Source of the DNA: Pollenia angustigena
Taxonomy: Eukaryota > Arthropoda > Insecta > Diptera > Polleniidae
NCBI GenBank assembly: GCA_930367215.1
Contig: OV884059.1
Location: 233,367,803-233,431,802, forward strand
Length of the DNA: 64,000 nt
Direction of reading: 5' to 3'
Position 1 is the first letter of the stretch. Every line of letters begins with the position of its first letter. Positions 55,795 to 64,000 of this stretch are shown in pieces. Made by a program: the position numbers and the translations under genes. Below the pieces are notes generated by a model. The model did not search any database. It saw only the letters and a list, made by a program, of their open reading frames with translations, and was not told the DNA's origin.

Positions 55795-55880
55795 CGATGT
55801 AACAATGTTCATCCGTCCGGTTAGCTGTCCATGTTAACCTTATTCGCAAAGTATATGTCGCAATTTTTGAGATAATCGGG
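55795..55880 (-). repeat. Family B INE-1-like fragment inside the 2-kb TIR element
   Basis: AACAATGTTCATCCGTCCGG, CCATGTTAACCTTATTCGCA and TTTTTGAGATAATCGG match, in order, the family B block at 60207-60295. A related part near 56640-56700 (CATAGCCCCCATAACAA) suggests the copy is split by 56040-56460. Confidence 0.6.
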
Positions 55881-56039
55881 TGTGTTCTAGAATCCGAAGT
55901 CACTCGAAAGTGAATTAATTGAGCATTTTTTGTGTTCTGCAATTCCCCACCACATCTTTTTATTCGTTTTCAATTAGAGTAGTAAGGGGTTAGTGAAAGT
56001 AAAACAAATCGACTTTTATTCTTATTTGTGAGAACATTT

Positions 56040-56460
56040 TAAGCAAAAACATTATTTTGCGAATATTGCGAATTTTTGCAAATTTTCACTGATTTAGCAA
56101 TTTTTACAGAATTTTTGCCATTCCTTATAGGATTAGGGACTTTTAAGCAATTTTATGGCTTGTTCGAAATATTAAATATTTTCGAGCATTTTCGCTATTT
56201 TTACAATTTTTTTTTTTTGTTTTTTCCGACATTTGGTTTTTTAACCCATACATTTGTCCATTTGTTTCCAAGTTTGCAATTTTTCGTGATTTTCCGCTAA
56301 TTTAGCAATTTTTATCGAATTTTGGCCATTCCCTATAACTTTACGGACTTTTAGTCAATTTTATGGATTGTTTGAAATTTAAAAATTGATCGCTATTTTT
56401 GCAATCTTCGCATATCTTTGCTGCGCTTTTCGGCAATCGTCGCCACATATAAACCGTAGT
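56040..56460. repeat. TTTCGCTATTTTTGC field shared with 3780-4230
   Basis: GAATTTTTGCAAATTTTCACTG, AATTTTTGCCATTCCTTATA and ACTTTTAAGCAATTTTATGG appear in the same order as in the nested element at 3601-4527. The two are therefore fragments of one repeat family. Non-coding. Confidence 0.75.
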
Positions 56461-57019
56461 CACCTATTTTACAGGGCACTATCAATGAAAACATCATAAA
56501 TTTTTTTTCTGCACAAGAACTTAGAATACACAAAAACATGCGTATTTCAGAACACCAATTTCTGAATTATGCGGATTTCAAAAACACACATGAAAGTAAT
56601 GAAATGTTGTTTACGTTTTTGTTGTCATAAGAGGTGGAAAGAATCGATCGATAATTTCACATAGCCCCCATAACAACTTATTTGTCCATAGACAATCTAT
56701 TATCACCTTACCCACCTAAAAAGAGAACGCAGTAAAAATTTTTACAAAAATACGTTTTTTCGTCATTAAAAACTTATTTAATTTTGTAAATTTTTTTTTT
56801 TTGTAAGAACAAATATTTATTTGTCTAAAAACGAGGAAAATATTTGACGTTAAATGGTCACATTAGGAGCATTTTTGTTTGCTAGCAAATAATTTTGTTT
56901 GCCCAAAATCAGCTGTTTTTCTGTTTGCCCCTCAAAAATGTTTTGTGGTCAGATTAGGGCAAACAAATATTTGATATTTTTTGACAAATGTTTGCCATAT
57001 GTGACCGTACCTACTAGTA

Positions 57020-58250
57020 AATACTTTTCTATCAAAAATTTTCAAAAAAAATTTTTTTTCTCAAATTTGTAAGCTCTTTTTCACACTCTTTTTGCAAGTT
57101 TTTTGAGTACGTGAACACCTTCTAGTAACTTTGTTACAAGCAATAATGTTCTGTTATAGAACAGAACTATGGTAAGAATTAATAATTTTTTTTATTTTAC
57201 TGTAATATATATTTATGCATAAAAAAAAATATATACCTATACATACATACATATATATGTGTAATTAACAAATTTTTCTCAGTTTTTTTAATGTTTTAAA
57301 TGTTAAGAGATAACTAAAAAGTTTAATGATCTTTTCATACGAAACACCAAAAAACCCCCAAACGAAATCATGGCTTTAAGCAATTATTTACATCAACAAA
57401 CCGTTAAAATGATGATGTCGATTTTTAGAGAAAAAAAAAAACAAAAAAAAAATTATTTAACAAGTTTTAGCTCCAGCCACTTTTATTTTCATTAATTCCA
57501 CTTTAAGTCCATCTTCAGTATGCGATTTTGTTTACATACTTCTTAATGGCAACAGCAACATGTTTAGCAAGAATGACGGCTGCCTAACAAATTAGCAGCT
57601 ATGGCCAATTTGTAAGAAAACAAAACAATTTAAGATTCACTGGACTGTAGGCTTAAATTAAAATTTTAAGCAAAAAATTAAGAGTGAAAAATTTATGTAA
57701 AATTAGAAAATGTAAGCAATAAAGAAAGGGAACAGTTTTTTCTGCCCATAACGACAGTTTTCCAAACTTTAAATCGCTCAAACATATTAAAATATTTGAA
57801 AGGTGTGCAAATAACTTAATACCTATTTTACGCTTTAATTTTTAGTGTAATACTTTTCGCAAAACAAAATTTTGTTAGACCACTGTGCTCTGCAGTAACT
57901 AGGACTTCAGGTATGAAAAACAAAAAAGCTATTAATTGTAATGTCATTAAAAAGAACATAAATGGGTCATGACCAGTGTGACCAGATGTTAAAAATTTGT
58001 ACAGCTTAATCTGTCGTATAGTTTCTAATTTCCTGTTCATTTCCATTGCCGGAAGTCTAAAGAAATTCACTCAGTTTGGCTGATGTTAAAACAATGCCTG
58101 TTAACGTCTTCGAATCTTCTCTCCGCATCATTTAATATTTTAGAAAATAAATCGAAATAAAAATTTAAATTTATTTTGCGAAACATTTAGGCAAAAACAA
58201 AAGTCCATACTTTAAAAAAAAAAGATAAAGATACTTTTAAGTATTAAAAT
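57020..58250. other. AT-rich DNA, nothing recognised
   Basis: About 1.2 kb without a supported feature. CAGTGTGACCAGATG near 57974 resembles an hAT-type end but no partner was found. Confidence 0.45.
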
Positions 58251-58255
58251 GTTAT

Positions 58256-58960
58256 ACGAATATTTTCTGCATCAAATTTCACTAGGGGTCCCTTTAAAAC
58301 CAAAAGTTCGTGTGATGTATTTTAAACGGATTTTCGAAATTTCGGGCCTTGAAATTTTCGAAAACTTGTTTTACAAACATTGCACGATTTTTTGGTATTG
58401 GAAGACTTCTAGTGAAATTTGATGCAGAAAATATTCGTAGAACATTTTCTATCGCCATACAATTCTACTGAAGACATCTGAAATAATCTTTTAGCTCAGA
58501 AATACATTTAGTATATTTAGTTAATATTTTGACTTGTGCCAAACGCCTTTTTAAGAAATTCAAAAATTTTATTGCCCGAAATTTCGAAAATCCGTTTTAA
58601 TTACATCACAAGAACTTTTGGTTTTAGAAGACCCCTAGTGAAATTTGATGCAACAAATATTCGTTGAACATTTTAACACTTAAAAGTACCGTTTTAGTAT
58701 ACTTTTGTGTAAGAGTTGGGAAAAAGGACAAAAATTACCCCTTAAAATATGAATTAGAGGGTTAATAAATTCTAAGACAAGAATCGAAACACGATTCTAC
58801 TGAAGACATCTGAAATTATTTTTTTTTTTTTTAGCTCATAAGTATATTTAGTATATTTTTTTTTTGACTTATACCAAACGCCTTTTCAAAAAATTCAAAA
58901 ACTTTGGGGGCCCATATTTCGGGAACCCGAGCTAACTTTTCAAAGCCCTTTGGCAGATTT
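58256..58960. repeat. Mixed inverted and direct repeat block
   Basis: About 90 bp at 58256-58346 (CATCAAATTTCACTAGGGGT ... TTTCGAAATTTCGGGC) are inverted at 58574-58665. A partial third copy lies at 58400-58440. A 105-bp segment from TCTACTGAAGACATCTGAAA (58466) is repeated directly at 58797. The nature is unknown; perhaps an unclassified TIR element with rearranged ends. Confidence 0.75.
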
Positions 58961-59399
58961 GCTCTACTATAAGTCTTTTTAAATTTCGCGTTGCAAGTGT
59001 TGAGGCTGACGGCGATGACACCAATTTTGTTGCACTGTGTAATTGATTATGGATATGGTGGTTATTATTTTACTCATAATTAAACGTTTTCCTTTTTTCA
59101 TCCTTAATTGCCCAAAAACTGCTTAAAGGTTGTCTTTTCACATGAAATCAAAGTTGAGCTCCTCAAACTGCATTTAGGTTTATCATTTTCTTGTAAATTC
59201 GAAATATTTTCTCGAGGAATTTTTTCACGAATAGGAATCTTACTATGAACTAGAAATTTATTTAATAAATAAAACTTTTTATTTGTTTTTGCACAAAATA
59301 ATTTTTTAATTAAACTATCGACACCTATTAAATATTTGGCGTCCTACATGTAACCACTAGTTTTATTAAAAAATTATTTGCTTTTGAAAAACGTTTGGC
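58961..59399. other. Intergenic DNA, nothing recognised
   Basis: No feature supported. Confidence 0.4.
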
Positions 59400-59401
59400 T
59401 A

Positions 59402-59692
59402 CCCAGTAAAAACTTCGCCTACTTTTTCAAAATCAATAGCTTCTTTAACTCATTATTGTGTAGCTTTGTTCTATAACGACATCTATAACAACTTCTATAA
59501 CTACTTTTTTCTGGATGTATGCAGGTAATAAAAATAATGACTTACTTTTGAATGCGTTAATTTTGGGACTTCCCTTGTAAAATTCATTGGTTCTTTCAGT
59601 AGAATTGTAAGTAGTGCTCTTATGTTTTTCCGATTACCCAACACATTATTTTGTAGGCGAAGTTTTTACTGGGAGGCGAAGTTTTTATTGGG
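59402..59692. mobile_element. TA-flanked MITE, CCCAGTAAAAACTTCGCC ends
   Basis: CCCAGTAAAAACTTCGCC at 59402 is inverted at the right end, where the end sequence is present twice in tandem (to 59673 and to 59692). TA flanks the outer ends (59400-59401 and 59693-59694). A solo end with the same sequence lies at 28509-28526. Tc1/mariner-type mobilisation is inferred. Confidence 0.75.
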
Positions 59693-60082
59693 TAGATCAA
59701 ACATCATTTAATAGTTTCTAAATTACATTATACAATTATAAAAATTGTATGTATATCAATTGACTGCGGAACTAGTTATGCCTTCAAGAAACATTCTCTA
59801 TATTTATTAATACAACCCTGATATTTATTTGTATTTAAACCATTTAGAATTTGTTTTAACCAACTACTTGGTGTGACCATTAACCTCATCAAACAATTAA
59901 AGAGTTTATTAAAACGTTATGGTAGTTAACAGGGCAAGTTTAAATATGCACAAACATTTTTAAAATATAAATACAAATATACCTAAAAAAAACTTAAAAA
60001 TACGAGTATGCACAAAAATATGTACGCTAAAAAACACAAACTAAAAATTTTAACCCTAGTTTTATTTAAACAAATGTTTATT

Positions 60083-60787
60083 ATACCCACACCACAAAAG
60101 TGTAGAGGGTATTATGCATTTGTGCTGATGTGTGTAACGCCTTAAAATAGTGGTCCTAGACCCACCTTAAAGTATACCGATTTACTCAGAATCACTTTGA
60201 GTCGAACTAACGATGTCCGTCCGGCTGGCTGGCAGGCTTTCCATGTAACCTTGTGCGCAAAGTACAGGTCGCAACTTTGGAGATAATTTGATAAAATTTG
60301 GGCCATAGGTTCTTATTGGCACAAGGACCAAGCCTATTGAAAATGGGCCGAATCGTAGGACCACGAGGGAAGATAGGGGGACATTTCTTCCTCTCAGAAA
60401 CTATCAAACCGATTTTAATGAAATGTAAAACATACATAGAACCATATCTATATGGACACAAAATGTATAAATTTTTAAAACAATCGGACCACGAGGGGAG
60501 ATAGGGGCAATTTCTGCCTCTCAAACCGATTTTAATGAAATTTAAAACATAGATAGATCCATATCTATAGGGACACATTAGCTTAACAGTTTTTAAAAAA
60601 TAGGACCACAAGGGGAGGCAGGGGGCAATTTCTGCCTCTCACAAACTTTCAAACCGATTTTCATGAAGTTTATAAACATAGATAAATCCATATTTACATG
60701 GACACATAAGCATGATGTGTTTTTAAATACTGTGGTGTAGGGTATCATATGGTCGGGCTTGACCGACTATACTTTCTTACTTGTTAA
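60083..60787 (-). mobile_element. INE-1-like repeat, family B, most complete copy
   Basis: The outer head TTATACCCACACCACAAAAG...AGGGTATTATGC forms a hairpin. Then come CCGTCCGGCTGGCTGGC, three units of about 115 bp with GGACCACGAGGGGAGATAGG and AACCGATTTTAATGAAAT. It ends with GGTCGGGCTTGACCGACTAT and ACTTTCTTACTTGTT. Used as the family B reference here. Non-coding. Confidence 0.8.
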
Positions 60788-60956
60788 AAAATAAATCATA
60801 TGTTTTTTCAAGTTTTCAAATTGAAATGATCTTTGATTGCTACACAAGACAGAGAATATATTAAAAATATACGTTTAATAAAGGTTTCCCAGACGGCCTG
60901 GATTGTCCAGTTTTTTTGAGTCTTGTCCAAGTGTCAGCTAAAATACAATTTATCCA

Positions 60957-61181
60957 GGGGCCTGATTCTGGCAGTCGTGGTCGAGTACTTTCTCGATTCG
61001 AAAGCAATTTCATATCTAGTTATTTCAGTCAATGCTGAACGAATCGGAAATCAGTGTTGTAAAGCATTCATTTGAGTTTCACAATACTGACAAAATAATT
61101 CCGATTCGTTCAGTATCGACTGAAATAAAATTGCTTTCGAATCGAGAAAGTACACGATCACGACTGCCAGAATAAGGCCCC
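60957..61181. mobile_element. 225-bp foldback element with arms near 90 bp
   Basis: GGGGCCTGATTCTGGCAGTC at the left is mirrored by GACTGCCAGAATAAGGCCCC at the right. The complementarity runs inward through TACTTTCTCGATTCGAAAGC to GAATCGGAA with few mismatches, leaving a loop of about 50 bp. No ORF, TSD not resolved. Confidence 0.88.
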
Positions 61182-61221
61182 AGTTAAAAAAATTTATTTA
61201 ATTTTGAAAAATTACTTTTTA

Positions 61222-62122
61222 ATGGGTGATTTTTTAAGAGCTATAGGAAAGTTAAAAAAAAAAACATCAAATTCAGACAAATTCATGAAATCTTTATTTG
61301 AATCGATAGTACGGTCCATATAATTTAATGTTTGAAGATTATTTCATGCAAATGTTGACCGTGACTGCGCCTCAAATGGTCCATCCGCTTAGTCCAATTT
61401 TGGCATACTCTTTTCAACATTTCGGCCGGTATCTCATGAATAAATGCTTCAATGTTGTCTTCCAATGCGTCAATTAAAGCGGGCATGTGTGTATAGACAT
61501 GAGCTTTAACATAGCCCCACAAAAAATAGTCTAAAGGTGTTAAATCGCACGATCTAGGCGTCCAATTGACCGGTCCCGAACGTGATATAAAATGTTCACC
61601 GAACTCGCCTCTCAATAAGTTCATTGTTAAGCGTGCGGTGTGACATGTGGCACCGTCTTGTTGAAACCACATGTCATGCAAGTCAAGCTCTTGCAGTTTG
61701 GGCAAAAAAAAGTTGGATATCATCTCACGGTAGCGCTCACCATTCACAGTTACGTTACGATTCGCATCATCTTTGAAGAAGTACGGTCCAATGATGCCAC
61801 CAGCCCATAAGCCGCACCAAACTGTGACTTTTTCTGGATGCATTGGTAGCTCTTGCAATGCCTCTGGCTGATTTTCACTTCAAAATCGACAATTCGATTA
61901 AACTGACCATAACATAAAAGAAGCGCGCGATGAATTTTCTTAACAGAGCACGCATTTTGATAATAAAATTCAATAATTTGCAAGCGTTGTTCGTTTGTAA
62001 GACGATTCATGGTTAAATTATTGACCAAACTGAAGATGTTTGACAGTGAAACAAAACACTAAACGTGCGTCAGCTTTTTAAACCAGTGTTGCCAAAAAGA
62101 TAATAACTAAAAAATCACCCGA
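61222..62122 (-). mobile_element. Mariner-superfamily transposon, internal-deletion derivative
   Basis: The inverted ends (ATGGGTGATTTTTTA and, minus strand, TCGGGTGATTTTTTA) are flanked by TA at 61220-61221 and 62123-62124. At 901 bp it is shorter than the usual 1.2-1.3 kb. The transposase relic on the minus strand lacks the middle of the protein. Confidence 0.9.
61325..62010 (-). pseudogene. Mariner-superfamily transposase with internal deletion
   Basis: The start MNRLTNEQRLQIIEFYYQNA at 62010 is the N-terminal helix-turn-helix. After IHRALLLCYGQFNR the reading joins directly to NCRF, then a stop in place of the usual Trp, and SENQPEALQELPMHPEKV in another frame. About 120 residues, including the first catalytic Asp, are deleted. 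The rest is open: LWAGGIIGPYFFKDDANRN, FQQDGATCHTARL (second Asp), SCDLTPLDYFLWGYVKAHVY (third Asp, 36 residues between) and the C-terminal QHLHEIIFKH, stop at 61325. The C-terminal frame of 177 codons is nearly undamaged. Confidence 0.93.
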
Positions 62123-62329
62123 TATTAATTATATTTTTTGATAATTTTTAATTAGGCTAAAGTTCATCAAATTTAATTTTCATTAAATTATTTTTACTAG
62201 TGTTCGCCTTATGGTCAAAATTCGACCATATTTTTTTTTTGTAAATATGAAGAAAACATAATTCATCTAAGTATGTATATATGAATTTATTGGTTTCGAG
62301 CATTTATTTTTTCCTTCAAAGTGGATCGA

Positions 62330-62725
62330 TTTGGCGAGGGACCAACCTCCGGTTCATATTTTATCTTCTACGTGAGTTAATTTAATTTTGTAAGTCCAGT
62401 ATAAAAAATACAAAAAAGTATAAAAAAGTCTCCTTTATATATTGTCATCAACTCAGGACGTTGCACGTTTAATTTTATGTTTCTATGTCTAATATTTATG
62501 AAAATTAATCAAAGTACCAGATGTAGAACGAAAAAGTACCAAAAAGCTCCCCTTACATGTTCTTATTCACCCAGTTTAATGTATAATTTTATCTTTATAG
62601 GTCGAATATTTACGAAAATTCGAAAAGTTCCAGATTAAAAACAAAAAATACCAGAATTTTTTATCTTATAGGTTGTCACTCACTCAGGATCCTACACCTA
62701 TAATATTATGTTTCTAAGTTCTATC
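62330..62725. repeat. Dispersed repeat family E, right copy
   Basis: It matches bases 1-330 in order and orientation (CATCAACTCAGGACGTTGCA, AAAAGCTCCCCTTACATGTT, TTTATCTTATAGGTTG). It is preceded by GGCGAGGGACCAACCTCCGG as in the 50-kb copy. Confidence 0.78.
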
Positions 62726-62979
62726 CCAATAAAAAATGGAGCTTCCAACGAAGCAGGTTTGTAAGGGAGAAACATAAAAGTTTCGCTTACCATTGCGCTT
62801 ACGGAAGACATGAATTTTATATGGCGAGTTCCCACTTTGAAGCAATACATTTTTGACAAATAAAGCGCATTATTCAGAGCACATAAAAATTTTTGGATGT
62901 AACGATCAGCTTTACACACTGAATGTTTTGATACAGTTATTTTTTAATATTCTCCCTAACAAACCTGGCTGTAGGAAAT

Positions 62980-63175
62980 ATCGCCCAAAGAAAAATGGCC
63001 AAAAAAAAAAAAATGAAAAATCGCCCAAAAGAACATGAAAAATTACCCAAAAAGTTAAATATGAAATTTTGCCCAAAAGAAACGAAAAAGAGCCCAAAAT
63101 AAAAATGAAAAATGACCCAAAAATAAAAAAAACGAATTTTTTCCAAAAAAAAAAAAAAAAAAAAAATTAAAAATT
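62980..63175. repeat. Degenerate minisatellite, GCCCAAAAGAAAAATGAAAAAT-type unit
   Basis: About seven diverged units of 22-30 bp, each containing (G)CCCAAAA followed by an A-rich stretch with ATGAAAAAT, run from 62980 to a poly-A block at 63145-63165. Open frames across it are a consequence of the A-rich composition and are not taken as coding. Confidence 0.7.
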
Positions 63176-63359
63176 ACCCAATTTGCGAAACAGTGTTTAT
63201 TATTCATATTAATTTAGAAACTTACAAATGTAAGAGAAAAACATGTTTTATTATGGTCACAACCAACAAAATTATTTTTAAAGAAACTTATATTACCATA
63301 ATGTGGTTGTCGGTGACAATGATTTGGTTAAATTAAACATAATATGGTCAACATTTTTT

Positions 63360-63400
63360 TAAAAATGGTTTTGTTGTTTTTTCTCTGGGTGCATATATTA
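63360..63400. repeat. Solo TTTTTTCTCTGGGTGC end
   Basis: TTGTTTTTTCTCTGGGTGCA near 63378-63393 resembles the right end of the element at 51495-52560 (TTTTTTCTCTGCGT). The upstream 150 bp carry the same kind of ATTATGGT/ACCATAAT phrases. Probably a related copy with unresolved left end. Confidence 0.45.
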
Positions 63401-63421
63401 AACATATAACGAAAACACTTT

Positions 63422-63516
63422 TGGGCGCAAGGATTTTCTACTCTATGGTATAACAAAAACCGGCTTCGCTAACTAAAGCTTCTCTGCATAGCCGGCCTTC
63501 GGCCGGGCGCAAGGAT
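63422..63516. repeat. GC-rich repeat unit outside the palindrome
   Basis: One unit: GGGCGCAAGGATTTTCTACT, ATGGTATAACAAAAACCGGC, TTCGCTAACTAAAGCTTCTC and GCCGGCCTTCGGCCGG. The same unit recurs at about 63615-63705 and, more diverged, at 63706-63770, and in inverse orientation inside the palindrome. Confidence 0.85.
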
Positions 63517-63560
63517 TGCAAAAAGGTGGCATGTCATAACGTCCAGTGTCATAGTGTCCG

Positions 63561-64000
63561 TGGACAAACTCGAAAGCATAGCTTACAAACACGAAAGCAT
63601 AGCCGGCCTATGGCCGGGCGCAAGGATTTTCTCCTCTTTGATATGGTATAACAAAAACCGGCTTCGCTAACTAAAGCTTCTCTGCGCAGACGGCCTTTGA
63701 GCGGGCGCAAGTATTTTTTCCTTTATGGTATAGCAAGTACCGGTTTCGCTAAGTAAAGCTTCTAAAATCTGCCTTGTTTCCGAACGAAGGCCGACTTCGC
63801 AGATAAGCTTTAGTTATCGAAGCCAGTATTTGTTATACCATAGAGGAGAAAATCCTTGCGCCTGGCCGAAGGCCGGCTGGGCAGAGAAGCTTTAGTAAGC
63901 GAAGCCGGTTTTTGTTATACCATAGAGGAGAAAATCCTTGCCCCCGGCCATAGGCCGGCTATGCTTTCGTGTTTGTAAGCTATGCTTTCGAGTTTGTCCA
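63561..64000. repeat. 440-bp near-perfect palindrome at the window edge
   Basis: TGGACAAACTCGAAAGCATA at 63561 is the exact complement of the last 20 bases of the window. The mirror continues inward through AGCCGGCCTATGGCC, two repeat units and AAAGCTT to a centre near 63781 with no appreciable spacer. Divergence increases toward the centre (arms differ by small indels). It may extend beyond base 64000. No ORF. A foldback-type element or inverted satellite units. Confidence 0.9.

Larger units (their letters stand above)
55003..57012. mobile_element. 2.0-kb TIR element, AGGTACGGTCACATATGGC ends
   Basis: The 23-bp ends AGGTACGGTCACATATGGCA(AACA) are exactly inverted. GCAAACAAAT-type motifs are dense inside both ends (55021-55210 and 56870-57000). 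ACTA lies at both junctions but no confident TSD is seen. The interior is occupied by degraded family B sequence (about 55500-55880 and 56560-56720) and by the TTTCGCTATTTTTGC field (56040-56460). No transposase. Confidence 0.82.

Noticed and set aside
60207..60611. Minus-strand frame of 134 codons with internal peptide repeats
   Set aside because: The peptide repeats mirror the 115-bp DNA units of the family B INE-1-like repeat; other copies are frameshifted, so it is not a protein.
62912..63146. Minus-strand frames rich in Phe, Gly and Trp
   Set aside because: Two frames are open simultaneously across an A-rich minisatellite; a composition artefact.
63422..64000. CRISPR-like spaced repeats at the right edge
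   Set aside because: Units are long, mutually inverted and joined directly, with no unique spacers; eukaryotic context. They are inverted/satellite-type repeats.

Overview
The window is a stretch of insect, almost certainly dipteran, nuclear DNA. It is very AT-rich and non-operonic. Its repeats resemble Drosophila INE-1/DINE-1 (Helentron-like) elements, its tRNA-like modules are SINE-like, and it carries jockey-clade and I-group non-LTR retrotransposons, Tc1/mariner-superfamily elements and many hAT elements. A higher (calyptrate-like) fly is my best guess; the species cannot be told from sequence alone. I found no convincing host protein-coding gene, rRNA or functional tRNA. This is a transposon graveyard whose nested insertions can be read from target-site duplications (TSDs).

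Layout. 1-7.7 kb: a dispersed repeat, a 277-bp MITE, and two decayed jockey-clade copies. Each copy is split by another element, and both break frame at the same poly-C run. 7.9-13.1 kb: a nest bounded by CACTGAG inverted ends with TA flanks. It holds an hAT element, an INE-1-like copy and two oppositely oriented TTAA-flanked MITEs, one carrying two smaller hAT-like MITEs with exact 8-bp TSDs. 13-22.6 kb: a mariner relic split by an hAT element, a long-armed palindrome beside a tRNA-like SINE, an approximately 120-bp tandem array split by an ATCGATA-rich hAT element, and a second mariner split by a TTA-flanked foldback MITE. 22.6-31 kb: foldback and long-TIR elements, an I-group retrotransposon 3' end, a mariner relic with an internal 124-bp duplication, an hAT element with a perfect TSD, two families of INE-1-like repeats and a tRNA-like SINE.

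31-44 kb: INE-1-like copies, a second I-group tail, a TA-flanked MITE, a tandem array with two-monomer higher-order structure, an hAT element with perfect ends, and a decayed gene (41.4-43.2 kb). I recognise that gene as a member of a multicopy, transposon-like invertebrate protein family (DUF7869-like). 44-54 kb: mostly AT-rich DNA, nested hAT MITEs, and a third non-LTR retrotransposon cut in half by about 3 kb of nested TIR elements. 54-64 kb: an INE-1-like array, a 2-kb TIR element, an inverted/direct repeat block, a foldback element, a deleted mariner, a minisatellite and, at the right edge, a near-perfect 440-bp palindrome of GC-rich repeat units that reaches the last base.

There are no pathways or operons to reconstruct; the relationships here are insertion order. 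The observations most worth following are the edge palindrome, the frame break at the same C-run in two jockey copies, the empty sites visible within one MITE pair, the dimeric tandem array and the DUF7869-like relic. I see no evidence for a new functional system.
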